DNA from: Melieria omissa
Lineage: Eukaryota > Arthropoda > Insecta > Diptera > Ulidiidae
NCBI GenBank assembly: GCA_963971225.1
Contig: OZ020267.1
Location: forward strand, 73,519,614-73,583,613
Length of the DNA: 64,000 nucleotides
Direction of reading: 5' to 3'
Numbering within the stretch: the stretch's first letter is position 1; each line of letters starts with the position of its first letter. The translations under genes were made by a program, and so were the position numbers. Under the pieces are notes generated by a model. The model searched no databases. It worked only from the letters and a program-made list of their open reading frames with translations, and was not told where the DNA came from. Positions 36,301-43,508 of this stretch are shown one piece after another.

Positions 36301-39166
36301 TCTGTGATACATTTCTTCCTTCTTCCTTGTTTTGGTTGTTCAATGTTTTCTTCATATAATCTTCCATTTTTAGTGGTCATAACTTTTACCATCATTATCC
36401 ATTTTTTCAATATAATTTCTACACATTTTTGAAGCTAATAAACTCATTTTGTGCTTATAGAAGGAAGCTTTGTCATCTGTTTGAATTTTATTAAAGATGC
36501 TGGACGTTTCAATTTGAAATTTTTAAAGAAAATATAAAGCAACACATGATTCAAATCTGCTGACATTTGATTTTAAACAAACTTTTGTTAGCCTCCATAA
36601 ACAGGAAACTTATATTTGCCTTGTCAAAAAAATCAAACCCATATAAATAAATTTTTTTTAATATTTTTTTGCTTACCAAAAACATTCAACAAAATTAAAA
36701 TGTAAACAAATTCCAACCCATTTAAATTACTTTCTATTAATTTCATTTCCTTAACTATTGAGTTATTATAAAAAATTTATTTAATTTTATAAAAAAAATT
36801 AAAAAATTAACAAATAAATAATTTTACGTTCCTTCTCTTTTATTCATGCAGAGTCAACATGCCATCGGTGCGCATCGTGTATTCGAAAAGACTTCCTTTT
36901 CCTGTGCCGGACGTCCAGCTGGCTACTATGCAGACATCGAGACTGGCTGTCAGGTAGGTTCACAAGCTTCTTTGATCTTAAAGCGAAAACCACTAAAAGG
37001 TCAAAATTGCAGGTGTACCACATGTGCGACGGTCTGGGACGTCAATTTAGCTATTCGTGCCCGAACACGACACTCTTTCAGCAGCGAATGCTGATCTGCG
37101 ATCACTGGTATATGGTGAATTGTTCGCGTGCGGAAAGCGACTATGCGGCGAATTTGCTGATCGGTAAGTGTGGTGAATTGCATTGCAAAACTGCGCCCAA
37201 AAGTATGCACAGCAGTTTTGGATAGCCACTGTGCTGCTATGCATTGCTGATTGTTTTTTTATTTTCTTCTTGGTGCGCTTTTGCAGGGCAACGCGACAAG
37301 CCGTTCGTCAATGACGAGGAGAACAGTCTGCGCACACCACGTCCAGATCTGTTGGATCGGCCCTATGCGCCCGACTACTCGGGCGAGTCTTTCAGAAATC
37401 AGTACAAGGTCAGTTAGCTGACATTTTCTCAATTTCTTTACTAAACTAGTTTTGACTTTGCACAGCAACTGCCTGCCATACAAAATCAAATACCCCATTT
37501 GAATGAAGAGAAGAACATTGAAAAAAATCTGGTGCCCGGACAACTGGCACCGGGACAGCAGCGCTGGAAAATACCGCCGCCCAGTCGCACCATACTGCCG
37601 CCAGCCTACGAAGCGCAGCTCTCCGAAGAGAACACCGCACAAAACAATGAGAACACTGTGCGCTTTGTGCCCACAACCAGAGCCTCAACAACAACCAGAC
37701 CCACCACAACCCGAAGAGTCACCACGCCAGCGCCAAGCAGACGCCAGCAAATCAACAGCTTCAGCAGTGCTGCACTGCAGCCACGCCAGACGTCCGGAAC
37801 TACCGCCGAGCACGACGACCTGGGCACCAGCCACAGCACGCGCTACAACACCTCGGCCGACCTGAATTCCGCCGAGGTGCCGTTCATCAAGAACTTCAAC
37901 GACATGCTGAACAAGAGGAACCGCAACACGCTCGGCACCACCAGCACCACCAGCTCGACCACCTCCATCATTGTGCCGGTGCGAGTGCCCTCGAAAATCT
38001 ACGAACCGCCCTTCCTCCACCCCATCTACAACGAGAACGACACACAAGTCACGGAGAGTCCGTTGCGCATCTCGTCCGCCACGCCCTTTACAGCCTCGCC
38101 CGTAACGCGCAACAGCGCCACCACCACGCCCATACCGCCGCCCAGTCGACCCACCACACTCGCAGGCAAACCCTTCACCGCAGCGGGTTTCGGCGCAACC
38201 ACTGTGGCGCCCGCAACCAGCCACTTGGGTCGCAATCAAAACTCTCTGCTGCAGCCAAGTCACAGCCATCGCTTCGATGTGCCGAAGAGCGCCAAAGACG
38301 CACGCACACCAGCGCCGGCGCACGGCTTCAAGCCGCCCACGCCACGACCGCCAACCAAAGCGTCGAAAACTACACCAGCCAGCGATCAGATCCCCGAGTC
38401 GTCGCCCTTCGACTACAAAATACCCACCACCAGTCGTCTGCATCTGCCCACACCCGTCATCGAGTCCGCGGCAGCCAACACCGAAGCGGCACGGCCCGCC
38501 AAAGAGCTGTTGCCGCCGTTTCAGGAGTTTGTGCAGCACGACATTGCCACCACACAGGGTCCGCCCATCTACTACGAGTGGAAGGTGCCCTCGAATGGCC
38601 TCGAACCGCCCAAATTGGATCCGCCAATTGGTGTCGACGGACGCGAATATCCTGAACCGGCGTTTGATTACAATGCGCTGAGCGCAGCGGACAGCGACGC
38701 CGATCAACAGAAGGCGCCCAGCAGCAGTGCGGGCAATCCGTTTCTGCCGACACGCGCCACTGTGGTCACTGCCAACGACAACACTGCCACCTCACGACCG
38801 CCCACGTCGCGCTCGATCAAGGAGACCGGCCAGCCGAACAGCGTCTTTCGCATCAATGCCAGCAAGACAACAGCGCGCGCAGCAACCACAACAAAAGCCC
38901 AGGCGTCGACGCCCACTGCATCCTCTGACATCACGGAGCTACGCAAGGAGCTGTCCGTGCCGGAGTTTGCATTTCCGTTGGAGCCGATCGGACGCACCGG
39001 CTATCTGTCCGTCGACGCCTACAACTCGTTCCAGCTGAAGCTGCCCGAGCGGCGCAGCGACGAGGTGGACGAGCATCGGCACTGGTTCGGCGAGAACCCC
39101 AAGTGCCCTGAGTGTCATCCGTCGTTCGTGGTGCCCGGCACCTGCGAGCCCTGTCTGCGAAGGTAG
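3365..39166 (+). CDS. Secreted single-domain chitin-binding (CBM14/peritrophin-A) protein, Cpap1-like
   Basis: I assembled five coding exons: 3365-3445, 36852-36953, 37013-37163, 37287-37408 and 37466-39166. All introns are GT-AG, phases match, and the product is 718 residues ending in TAG. The start sits in CAAAATG. Residues 1 to about 22 form a hydrophobic signal peptide, so the product should enter the secretory pathway. Residues 45-98 carry the six cysteines of a type-2 chitin-binding domain at 45, 60, 66, 77, 90 and 98. A long Thr/Pro/Ala-rich, probably O-glycosylated region follows, and the tail has four more cysteines (two CxxC-like pairs) near the C-terminus. One CBM14 plus a long low-complexity linker is the layout of insect Cpap1 cuticle proteins, which bind chitin in extracellular cuticle matrix. 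I could not assign a specific orthologue. Exon 5 is markedly GC-rich compared with the introns. Confidence 0.87.
5010..5735. repeat. GACA/GATA-rich minisatellite with about 58-60 bp unit
   Basis: From about 5330 the phrase 'agtctgtagtaggacagac' followed by 'aaaaacagtcaga' recurs at about 5407, 5524, 5582, 5647 and 5703. Spacings are roughly one or two times 58-65 bases. The left part (5010-5330) is a looser GACAGA/GATAGA tract. The minus-strand open frames over this tract are Leu/Cys/Val-rich and are a by-product of the repeat. Confidence 0.8.
6400..7020. promoter_or_regulatory. GC-elevated unique island in intron 1 (possible enhancer DNA)
   Basis: This part departs from the surrounding AT-rich DNA, contains (CAA)n, GC-rich words and no sustained coding frame. 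Such islands in fly introns are often cis-regulatory, but that is inference; no specific binding site is claimed. Confidence 0.3.
7090..7870. repeat. Degenerate tandem repeat, about 155-210 bp unit, about 4 copies
   Basis: Each unit runs from 'gaaaaggttt' and 'aaatgcaccaggaaactca' through 'ttgttgaaaacccat', 'ttcgcaccctggaa' and 'actcaataaaaccaa' to 'tgtggc' and 'ttttctga'. The 'cctggaa' anchor recurs near 7305, 7460 and 7670. One copy contains a short internal expansion of 'agaactcaat'. The array ends about 50 bases before the mariner insertion. Confidence 0.75.
7924..9155 (-). mobile_element. Mariner-family DNA transposon, defective, 1232 bp
   Basis: The termini are near-identical inverted repeats of about 30 bases, beginning TTGGGTTGGGG on the left and TTAGGTTGGGG on the right when read inward. 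Each end abuts a TA, the mariner target duplication (7922-7923 and 9156-9157). The minus strand carries pieces of a mariner transposase: an N-terminal DNA-binding part (8777-8974), a second helix-turn-helix part in another frame (8551-8832), a 'YELLPPGQTI' catalytic-core stretch, and 'FSPDIASSDYHLF', which holds the third catalytic Asp (8032-8214). Frameshifts and a TGA at 8433-8435, just before the second catalytic Asp, inactivate it. Length is normal for mariner, so the copy is complete but dead. Confidence 0.93.
8032..8974 (-). pseudogene. Mariner transposase pseudogene
   Basis: The frame opens at ATG 8974 and reads 'KGKNAAQ' and 'FRSGN', then 'SGRP', after which a frame change near 8820 continues in the overlapping frame. 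That second frame reads 'DRHVSSHDITKELNIDHKTV' and 'KQLDVWVPHELSEKN', both typical mariner motifs. Further breaks separate the catalytic core from the C-terminal 'SSDYHLF' block. The intact product would have been about 340 residues and would cut and paste DNA at TA sites. This copy cannot make it. Confidence 0.9.
9160..12000. other. Intronic AT-rich DNA without recognisable gene
   Basis: I see only short local duplications, such as 'aacgtatactaacct' near 9783 and 9803 and 'aagtcagatgattcc' near 10035 and 10050. A loose two-copy repeat containing 'gtagaaacga' and 'cacttcctaa' falls at about 9920 and 10180. None supports a gene. Confidence 0.4.
12000..12850. repeat. TTAATTAA-type low-complexity AT tract
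   Basis: About 850 bases consist almost only of A and T, built from overlapping 'attaatt', 'ttatttattt' and 'actaactaatt' words. The tract is rich in self-complementary TTAATTAA. It ends next to the SINE target site. Confidence 0.85.
12856..12865. repeat. Left target-site duplication of the SINE
   Basis: TGCGCAACTA, identical to 13269-13278 at the other end of the element. Confidence 0.75.
12866..13268 (-). mobile_element. tRNA-derived SINE, about 403 bp, with 10 bp target-site duplication
   Basis: Read on the minus strand, the head at about 13190-13260 is tRNA-like. It has an A-box-like 'agtcaagcgggtagcg', a B box 'ggttcgattcc', and an anticodon-arm region resembling tRNA-Glu. A middle domain follows, and the tail at 12866 is an AACCT repeat. 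Flanking direct repeats TGCGCAACTA occur at 12856-12865 and 13269-13278, marking target-primed insertion. No long coding frame is present. The tRNA head, unrelated body and short-repeat tail are the standard SINE anatomy. It lies antisense to the host gene. Family name unknown. Confidence 0.8.
13269..13278. repeat. Right target-site duplication of the SINE
   Basis: TGCGCAACTA, identical to 12856-12865. Confidence 0.75.
15194..15330. repeat. Dispersed repeat copy A (partner at 19567-19715)
   Basis: The order of words 'aaattttaaaatc', 'aaaaggacattg', 'atcagaaaatgaaa', 'ttgagtatg', 'atgaatga', 'ttcatgcct' and 'gttgcacagtgt' matches the second copy over about 140 bases, with scattered differences. 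Both copies have the same orientation. Confidence 0.75.
17436..17447. repeat. Left target-site duplication of the LINE fragment
   Basis: AAATTGCAATCA, identical to 17919-17930. One more T on the left side could extend it to 13 bases. Confidence 0.8.
17448..17918 (+). mobile_element. 5'-truncated non-LTR retrotransposon (LINE) 3' end with target-site duplication
   Basis: A plus-strand frame to 17741 holds the C-terminal end of a LINE ORF2. Its diagnostic part is 'CSLCNLNELENITHFLGRCP', a CxxC...H...C zinc-knuckle-like motif found at the end of R1/Jockey/LOA-type ORF2 proteins. A 3' UTR, an AATAAA and a (TCTA)n tail follow. The insert is flanked by identical AAATTGCAATCA at 17436-17447 and 17919-17930, so both boundaries are known. 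Only about 470 bases were inserted, the usual result of incomplete reverse transcription. Confidence 0.82.
17919..17930. repeat. Right target-site duplication of the LINE fragment
   Basis: AAATTGCAATCA, directly after the (TCTA)n tail. Removing 17448-17930 restores a continuous host sequence. Confidence 0.8.
18285..18890. promoter_or_regulatory. GC-elevated unique island in intron 1 (possible enhancer DNA)
   Basis: GC content rises clearly over about 600 bases with no repeat and no sustained coding frame. Overlapping short ORFs occur on both strands but none has family resemblance. A conserved non-coding element is the simplest reading, by inference only. Confidence 0.3.
19567..19715. repeat. 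Dispersed repeat copy B (partner at 15194-15330)
   Basis: Matches copy A in order and orientation, ending at 'ttgttgcacagtgt'. The copies lie about 4.4 kb apart in the same intron. Confidence 0.75.
19987..20353. repeat. (TTAC)n microsatellite
   Basis: The tract is a long interrupted run of TTAC/CTTA tetranucleotides. It contains two similar interruptions reading 'ttacttactgactgactgac' (about 20140 and 20285), so part of it was itself duplicated in a unit of about 140 bases. A further short (TTAC)n stretch at 20687-20701 lies beyond an inserted fragment. Confidence 0.9.
20354..20688 (-). mobile_element. Retroposon fragment with (CCAA)n tail, inserted in the (TTAC)n tract
   Basis: About 335 bases of non-repetitive DNA split the (TTAC)n tract. 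On the minus strand they end in a run of CCAACC units, as expected for the 3' tail of a non-LTR element or SINE. Its last 100 bases share 'atgtggtatca' and 'cagccac' plus an AACC-type tail with the SINE at 12866-13268. Target duplications cannot be defined because the site is a microsatellite. No coding sequence is evident. Confidence 0.6.
21053..21400. repeat. 22 bp minisatellite
   Basis: The unit 'gttcaatgtttgttttgtta' plus two bases repeats head to tail with substitutions (gttccatg/gttcaatg, gatttgtta/ggtttgtta). At least ten copies can be counted, and the right-hand copies are degenerate. Confidence 0.85.
23118..23320. repeat. Two-copy tandem duplication, about 100 bp
   Basis: Both copies read 'cattgaac', then 'tcaccttcaacgcaaag' and 'ccaacaacaacttccact'. 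The anchors are about 100 bases apart (near 23190 and 23290). Confidence 0.7.
24414..24600. repeat. Two-copy 93 bp tandem duplication
   Basis: The copies start at 24414 and 24507 and share 'tgttgccagatatctgaaaa' followed by 'ttctcctaaatcttacaaat' with only a few differences. This is the least diverged member of the 'ttgccagat/ctcctaaat' repeat family seen elsewhere in the window. Confidence 0.85.
24900..26060. repeat. Degenerate tandem array, about 110-250 bp units, at least six copies
   Basis: Each copy reads roughly 'cctccttaaattcct', then 'ccaagatgctcccaaat', 'aaaggaaatcttctaatt' and 'accaatagaaaaat', followed by 'ctcctaaa' words. Copies begin near 24930, 25090, 25215, 25330, 25545 and 25790. 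Strong decay and indels make exact unit length uncertain. Confidence 0.75.
27240..27570. promoter_or_regulatory. GC-elevated unique island in intron 1
   Basis: Higher GC, TGCAATTG- and GCCGG-containing unique sequence lies between AT-rich stretches. No coding frame or repeat explains it. Regulatory function is an inference. Confidence 0.25.
28400..28862. repeat. (TTTTA)n microsatellite, about 460 bp
   Basis: Pentanucleotide TTTTA/ATTTT runs dominate, with long perfect stretches near 28508-28560 and 28668-28835. The apparent ORFs of Phe/Ile/Leu/Tyr across it are artefacts of the repeat. Confidence 0.95.
30715..32810. repeat. Degenerate TTTGGTTAGG-type satellite array with higher-order repeats
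   Basis: Over about 2.1 kb the plus strand is built from GGTTAGG, TTTGGTT and TTGATAAGATTTT words, almost without C. Superimposed are longer units. A block at about 31040-31430 is repeated at about 31430-31800; for example 'gattttgatcttttgttatg' occurs at 31383 and 31741. A second block with 'gttcggtttggttaagtttt' and 'ggtttggcgatt' recurs near 31965 and 32240, and partly near 32165. No coding frame is sustained. Confidence 0.85.
33600..34175. promoter_or_regulatory. GC-elevated unique island in intron 1
   Basis: About 570 bases of non-repetitive sequence have raised GC and short overlapping ORFs on both strands, none of recognisable family. It is similar in character to the island at 18285-18890. 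Confidence 0.25.
34757..35225. repeat. Dispersed member of the 'ttgccagat/ctcctaaat' repeat family
   Basis: It opens with 'gtgttgccagatacctgaat', 'taaatctta', and later has 'caactcttcttcctaaaaat', 'gccaagaatcttctaaat' and 'aggaggaaatctcctgattt'. The same order of words occurs at 24414-26060. The copy ends just before the 35242-35342 hairpin. Confidence 0.6.
35242..35342. repeat. Near-perfect 34 bp inverted repeat (hairpin) with 33-base loop
   Basis: The arms 35242-35275 and 35309-35342 are reverse complements with a single mismatch, reading 'tgctgtatggaaatttgg' inward from the left. The loop is 35276-35308. The transcript would fold into a long stem on either strand. It could be a foldback or MITE remnant or a hairpin-RNA source. 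Confidence 0.85.
36852..37163 (+). other. Exons 2-3 of the chitin-binding gene: the CBM14 domain
   Basis: Exon 2 (36852-36953, 34 codons) and exon 3 (37013-37163, 50 codons plus one base) together encode the whole six-cysteine domain. The splice falls between Cys2 and Cys3. The spacing is C-x14-C-x5-C-x10-C-x12-C-x7-C, within the range of the peritrophin-A family. The aromatic positions around 'GYYAD' and 'YHMCD' are the usual chitin-contacting region. Confidence 0.9.
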
Positions 39167-40490
39167 ACGCGGTGGCCACCGAAACGAGTATTGCACGGAG
39201 CGGCAGCTGCAACAACACTAATGCGTTGCGTTTTTTTTTCGTATTTTTGTTTAGTCTTTTGTAGTGCGTAATTTTTCGTTTAAGTTTGCTTACGTTTCGA
39301 AGTTAGTTAATTGTCTGCCCATTCCGCTTGTTGTACGTGTAAATATTGTATTTAATATACGCCAATACATACACACTACCTACCTACCTACATACATACA
39401 AACACTTTCTATACTAAAAACTAATAGTGGCCTAAGTTCGCAGACACCCCAAGCGTATTTCACATGTACCTACACACACACACATACATACAAACATATG
39501 TAAAATGTTAACTAACTAATCATTGCTTAATTTATGCCCTTCAGACTGTGTGGTCGGAAAGTTCTTCAATAACCCAATGAAATATTTTAGATCATTCAAC
39601 GAGTTAATCAAATTGATTTGGTGATTACAAATACACCATTTATAAGTTTATAAAAAATGTTGTTTCCAAATTAATTTTACTATTTTACTATTGACAATCC
39701 TAACAGCAGTTAGTCGGTAAAAATTCAAAACAAAACTCACTCACTCACTAAACTGAGGCTCAGGTCTGAAAGGGTTACTGCAAGGATCGATCCGTGCAAT
39801 TTCCATAAAAAGTCCATTTATTGCCAATATTTTTACCATAGTCGCATGTTGTGCTGCAATTGAAATTTGCCACACGTTGACATTAAAGTCGATGTTCAAA
39901 GTTCCCATTAAATGTTCAAAACTATAGCTTTTCATGTCTTTGAATTTGAAATTGTTAAACCGACAAACGCAAAAACTTACATTACAAAGATACAGTTTTG
40001 AAAAACAATACACAATGATCTTAGAGGATTCTGAAGATATTTCGATAGAGTTAGGCATAACCCACTTTGAAGATTTGCAAATGTCCAAAACATTTTAATC
40101 GTGTTCAGAGCTCTCACAAAATTTTCACATCTATAGTTTTGCATGCTTTGAATTTGAAATCTGTGAGTTCAACTTTCAGTTTTGAAAAGAAATTCAAAAT
40201 GAGCTTAAAGAATTCAAGCACCGATGCAGTAGTCAGTCTAAGGCAATAGAAAGTTAGTAGAAGACCCACATTGATCATAAAATAACCTCACTATGGTACC
40301 AGAAAAAAGAAGATACGAGTAGATGAATGCACTGCAATATCTGTGGTTAGTTTTACTGAAGGCAAATTACATACAAAATTTTTCAAAGTCTCTTATTCGC
40401 TGATCCAAAAATGTATAGGACATTAAAGCGTAGAGTCCACACAGAAGTTTGTCGTTTTAATGACACCTGAAAGAAGAAGAAGAGTTGGTT
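39167..40490. other. 3' UTR and intergenic DNA after the chitin-binding gene
   Basis: The bases after the stop at 39166 are unique sequence and then short CA/TACC microsatellites (about 39375-39500). I could not place a clear AATAAA close to the stop. Two paragraphs with 'tttgaatttgaaat' and 'gttttgaaaa' near 39930 and 40145 may be a two-copy repeat. No gene is supported. Confidence 0.4.
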
Positions 40491-41115
40491 CCTGCAATGC
40501 TTATGATTGAGTCTGGTAGGTTCTGACGTTACTATGTGACAGTCGTTAGGAATCAGCATCTCATGTGCGCGCCTTATCCTCGGAAAGGGAATTCGCTCTT
40601 TAGTGTAATTTTCACTAAGACTGTAATTGAGGTTAGATTGACTTGGTTGATTGTTATGATTGAATTATGTACTTGTGTGACTGTCACTGGGAACTGAAAT
40701 CTTCTATGAACGTGCAGAACAATACCCTTTAGCACAGTTTTAGTGTAGTCTGCAATTGAGGTTTGGTTGAATTGGTGGCTGTAATGGTTTAGAATGAATC
40801 TAATAGGTTCCAGGACCATTACCAATTGAACCATTAAAATCTGAATCTCCTGTGAATGGAGAGAACATTTTCTCTCTAGCCCAGTTTTAGTGTAGTCTGC
40901 TATTGAGGTTAGGTTGTGTTGGTTGCTGTAATGGTTTAGAATGAATCTAAGAATGTCGTTACTATGTCACAGGCACTAGGATTAAAATCTCCTGTGAATC
41001 GAGAGAAAATTTGCTCTTAAGCATAGTTTTAGTGTAGCTTGCTATTGAGGTTAAGTTGGGTTGGTTGCTGTAGGGACTTAGATTGAATCTAAAACGTTCT
41101 GGTGGCTTTATGCAA
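40490..41115. repeat. Degenerate tandem repeat, about 130-148 bp unit, 4-5 copies
   Basis: The unit contains 'tttagtgtagtctgctattg', 'aggttaggttg', 'ggttgctgtaatggtttaga', 'atgaatcta' and 'aatctcctgtgaat'. The 'attgagg' anchor falls near 40626, 40754, 40902 and 41044. Confidence 0.8.
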
Positions 41116-41568
41116 TAGTCACTGACACATAAATTGTTAAATAACCATTACAGCCACTTGTAAGTCACTTAACCATACTCAAATGTGGTACTACATATAA
41201 TTTTCCCCAAAAATCAATTTCGAAAACATGAAAAGTTGTAGACTATTGTTGGAAAATTTTGAAAAAACCCATATTCAACTGTTTTGAGTGACAAAATAAA
41301 ATTGTAAATCTGTTTCTGTTTTTCTATCACAAATTATACATTTGAACATTGCATTCGAATATTTTTAAAACTCTATAAGTTAAGAAGTTTTATATATGTA
41401 AAAAAACGATACAAAAACGTGCAACTATTTATGTATTTAAGTATTTTAAGTAATTAATTACCTACACAGTACACAAAACAAACATTGAATTGTTACTGAT
41501 TTATATTTTTATTTTGTTTAATTTTAATTTGATAACTGTACGAATTTGTTTAATAAAACTGAAGAAGA

Positions 41569-41781
41569 TTACGTTGTAATTAAAAATAATTTTGTTTTTA
41601 TTTGACAAAAATTTAAAGCAGTCTTACAGCTTCCAAGATTATTGAAGAATTTAACTAAGGAAAATGCTGGACTTGGGCTCAATTGGTAACCGTTTTTATT
41701 GGGCAACTGGCTTACAGACTGTGAGAGCACAATGACTGTAGAGGCTGCAAAGAATAAAATTACTAGAAAAGTGCTGAACAT
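41569..41781 (-). CDS. Candidate small secreted peptide, 70 aa
   Basis: From the inner ATG at 41781 the frame reads 'MFSTFLVILFFAASTVIVLS', a textbook signal peptide, followed by 'QSVSQLPNKNGYQLSPSPAF' and a mature part of about 50 residues with two cysteines. An upstream in-frame ATG at 41838 would bury the signal, so I chose the inner one. An ATTAAA lies shortly after the stop on the minus strand. There is no family match I recognise, and the region is AT-rich and repeat-bounded, so this may be chance. A short secreted effector, immune or accessory-gland peptide would look like this. Confidence 0.3.
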   Translation of the reverse strand: MFSTFLVILFFAASTVIVLSQSVSQLPNKNGYQLSPSPAFSLVKFFNNLGSCKTALNFCQIKTKLFLITT

Positions 41782-42149
41782 CTTCTCAACGAATGCCGAA
41801 CGCCAGAAACAAAGCACTGCCGATTTCATTGGGAACACTTTCTGAGCTGCCTTATGACTTTTGCAGAAGTTACAAAAACGAAGTATTCGAAGGAAATGTA
41901 GAACAACTCGTCTTCAATTGTCCAACGGCAGAAAACCGCACTACCGATTTCCTTGAGCTAATTATAAGAGTCAGTAATTTCTACTCAAATATGACAAGTT
42001 AATCAGAGAAAAACCACGCAACCCAACACAATCGGCTTCATGGACTAAAGGCTTCAAAACGGCCACTTAACGCTACGTCAACTTATCGAAATACTTCATA
42101 AAAATATTATTTTCCAATTTTCTATCCCCCTGTTTAACAAAAGAATGCC

Positions 42150-42800
42150 ACATCTATGGGACAGCATTATGAAAAATGTTAATGCTGTCGGACTTATTAT
42201 TCCGACGTTAACCCATATTAAATATTTTAGTTGTACGGGCGGTGTCACGCCCTTTTTATCCAAAGCTCAGTCCATTCTTCCAGTCGAAGAATGCGACCAA
42301 ATTTAAGTGATGTGCATTGAGTTTCGAAGTTACACAAAAAAATTTGGTCACAAAAATGTGCCATGCCCTCTGTAAAACGCCCATAAAATTTTACAAGTAG
42401 AATTACACATATATGTCACGACAGTCCACAAAATTTCAATGCTGTGCGACTTATTAATCCGAAGCTATTCCATATTAAGTTATATGGGCAGTGCCATGCC
42501 CCCTAGTCCAATACCACCCTATTTTCCCTATCGAATAGCAGGTCTGTGTCAAATCTCTTTGATGTGTGACCTGTAGTTCCAGAGTTATTCAAAACAATTG
42601 GGTTGCTAGAAAAGTGCCATGCCCCTTTTACAACTCTCATGAAATTTTGGAAGTGAAACGACACACCTAAATGCTGGCCCCGTACCAAATTTCAATGCTA
42701 TTCGTCTTCCAATGCCGAAGACATTCCATATTAAAAATTAGTTGTATGGGGAAATGCCACGCCCATCTGTCAAGCCCTATTGGCACTATGTGGTTTACCG
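42150..42800. repeat. Three-copy repeat, about 258 bp period
   Basis: The block 'aatgctgt', 'gacttattaatccgaag', 'attccatattaa', 'gttgtatgggcagtgccac' and 'gcccct' occurs near 42180, 42438 and 42695. Between copies the spacer contains 'aagtgccatgcccc' and 'aaattttg..agt'. It is probably part of an uncharacterised interspersed element. Confidence 0.7.
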
Positions 42801-42949
42801 AGATTTAGTCAAGACGAACTTTCGATGAAAGATTCAGCTCAAGTGGCCTTCTAGTTTTTGAGTTTCAGTTTCGTGTGTCCAACAATCATACAAACAAAAC
42901 CGACATACTACATTTTTAGTTATATAGATAATGACAAAAATATAAAAAA

Positions 42950-43060
42950 ATTGAGGAAATTTTCTAAATTGTTGGAAGGAAATTTCATTTATGTTTTTTA
43001 AGATTTAGGAGAAAGTCATTTCGTGTATCTGGCAACACTGTCTGTATGCCATGTGCAATG
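42950..43060. repeat. Inverted copy of the 'ttgccagat/ctcctaaat' repeat family
   Basis: It reads 'aagatttaggagaaagtcat' and 'gtgtatctggcaacactgtc', the reverse complement of the start of the copies at 24414 and 34757. Confidence 0.6.
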
Positions 43061-43508
43061 CTATTGAACAAAATTAAAGTTCAATAGAGACAATAATGCT
43101 AGCAATTATACTAATTACTACTACTAATAGAATGGGCAGCATTGATACTTTTAAGAATCGGGAATACTTACATTCAACTTGTTTACTGGCCAAAGCAGGC
43201 GTTGTAAGTATTGCTGAATTTTGCCACAATTAAACAATTCGGAATTCTTTCAAGTAGTCACACTTTTCTAAAGTCTTTTCACTTTTCGTAGTTTACTGTT
43301 GCTACTTTTTTACATTTTCCCCAAAGTCACTTCATTATTTCACTTCACTTTTCATAGTTTAGTTTATTAGTTTACGATTGCTACATTATTTGCAATTCCC
43401 CAAGGTCACTTTACTGTTTCACTATTCACTTTACTTCCACTTCATTTCCCAATTTATGCGCTAAACCGTTGCTTGCCAAAAACAAACTGACTCATTGCAC
43501 TGCACTCA

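Larger units (their letters stand above)
3446..36851 (+). other. Intron 1 of the chitin-binding gene (33.4 kb)
   Basis: The donor CAG|gtatgt at 3446 and acceptor 'ttcatgcag' ending at 36851 join phase-0 exons. The intron separates the signal-peptide exon from the rest of the gene. It holds a mariner, a SINE, a LINE 3' fragment, many tandem arrays and long AT-rich stretches. I found no convincing independent protein gene inside it. The long ORFs at 4966-5439, 28311-29016 and 35898-36410 come from repeats or AT-rich DNA. Confidence 0.85.

Noticed and set aside
35898..36410. 170-codon minus-strand ORF as a host gene
   Set aside because: No domain, no splice context and biased AT-driven composition. 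Kept only as a possible unknown element.
37685..38707. 340-codon minus-strand frame opposite exon 5 of the chitin-binding gene
   Set aside because: It is the shadow of a GC-rich, Thr/Pro-coding exon. Its Arg/Gly/Val-rich content and lack of family match are expected for an antisense frame.
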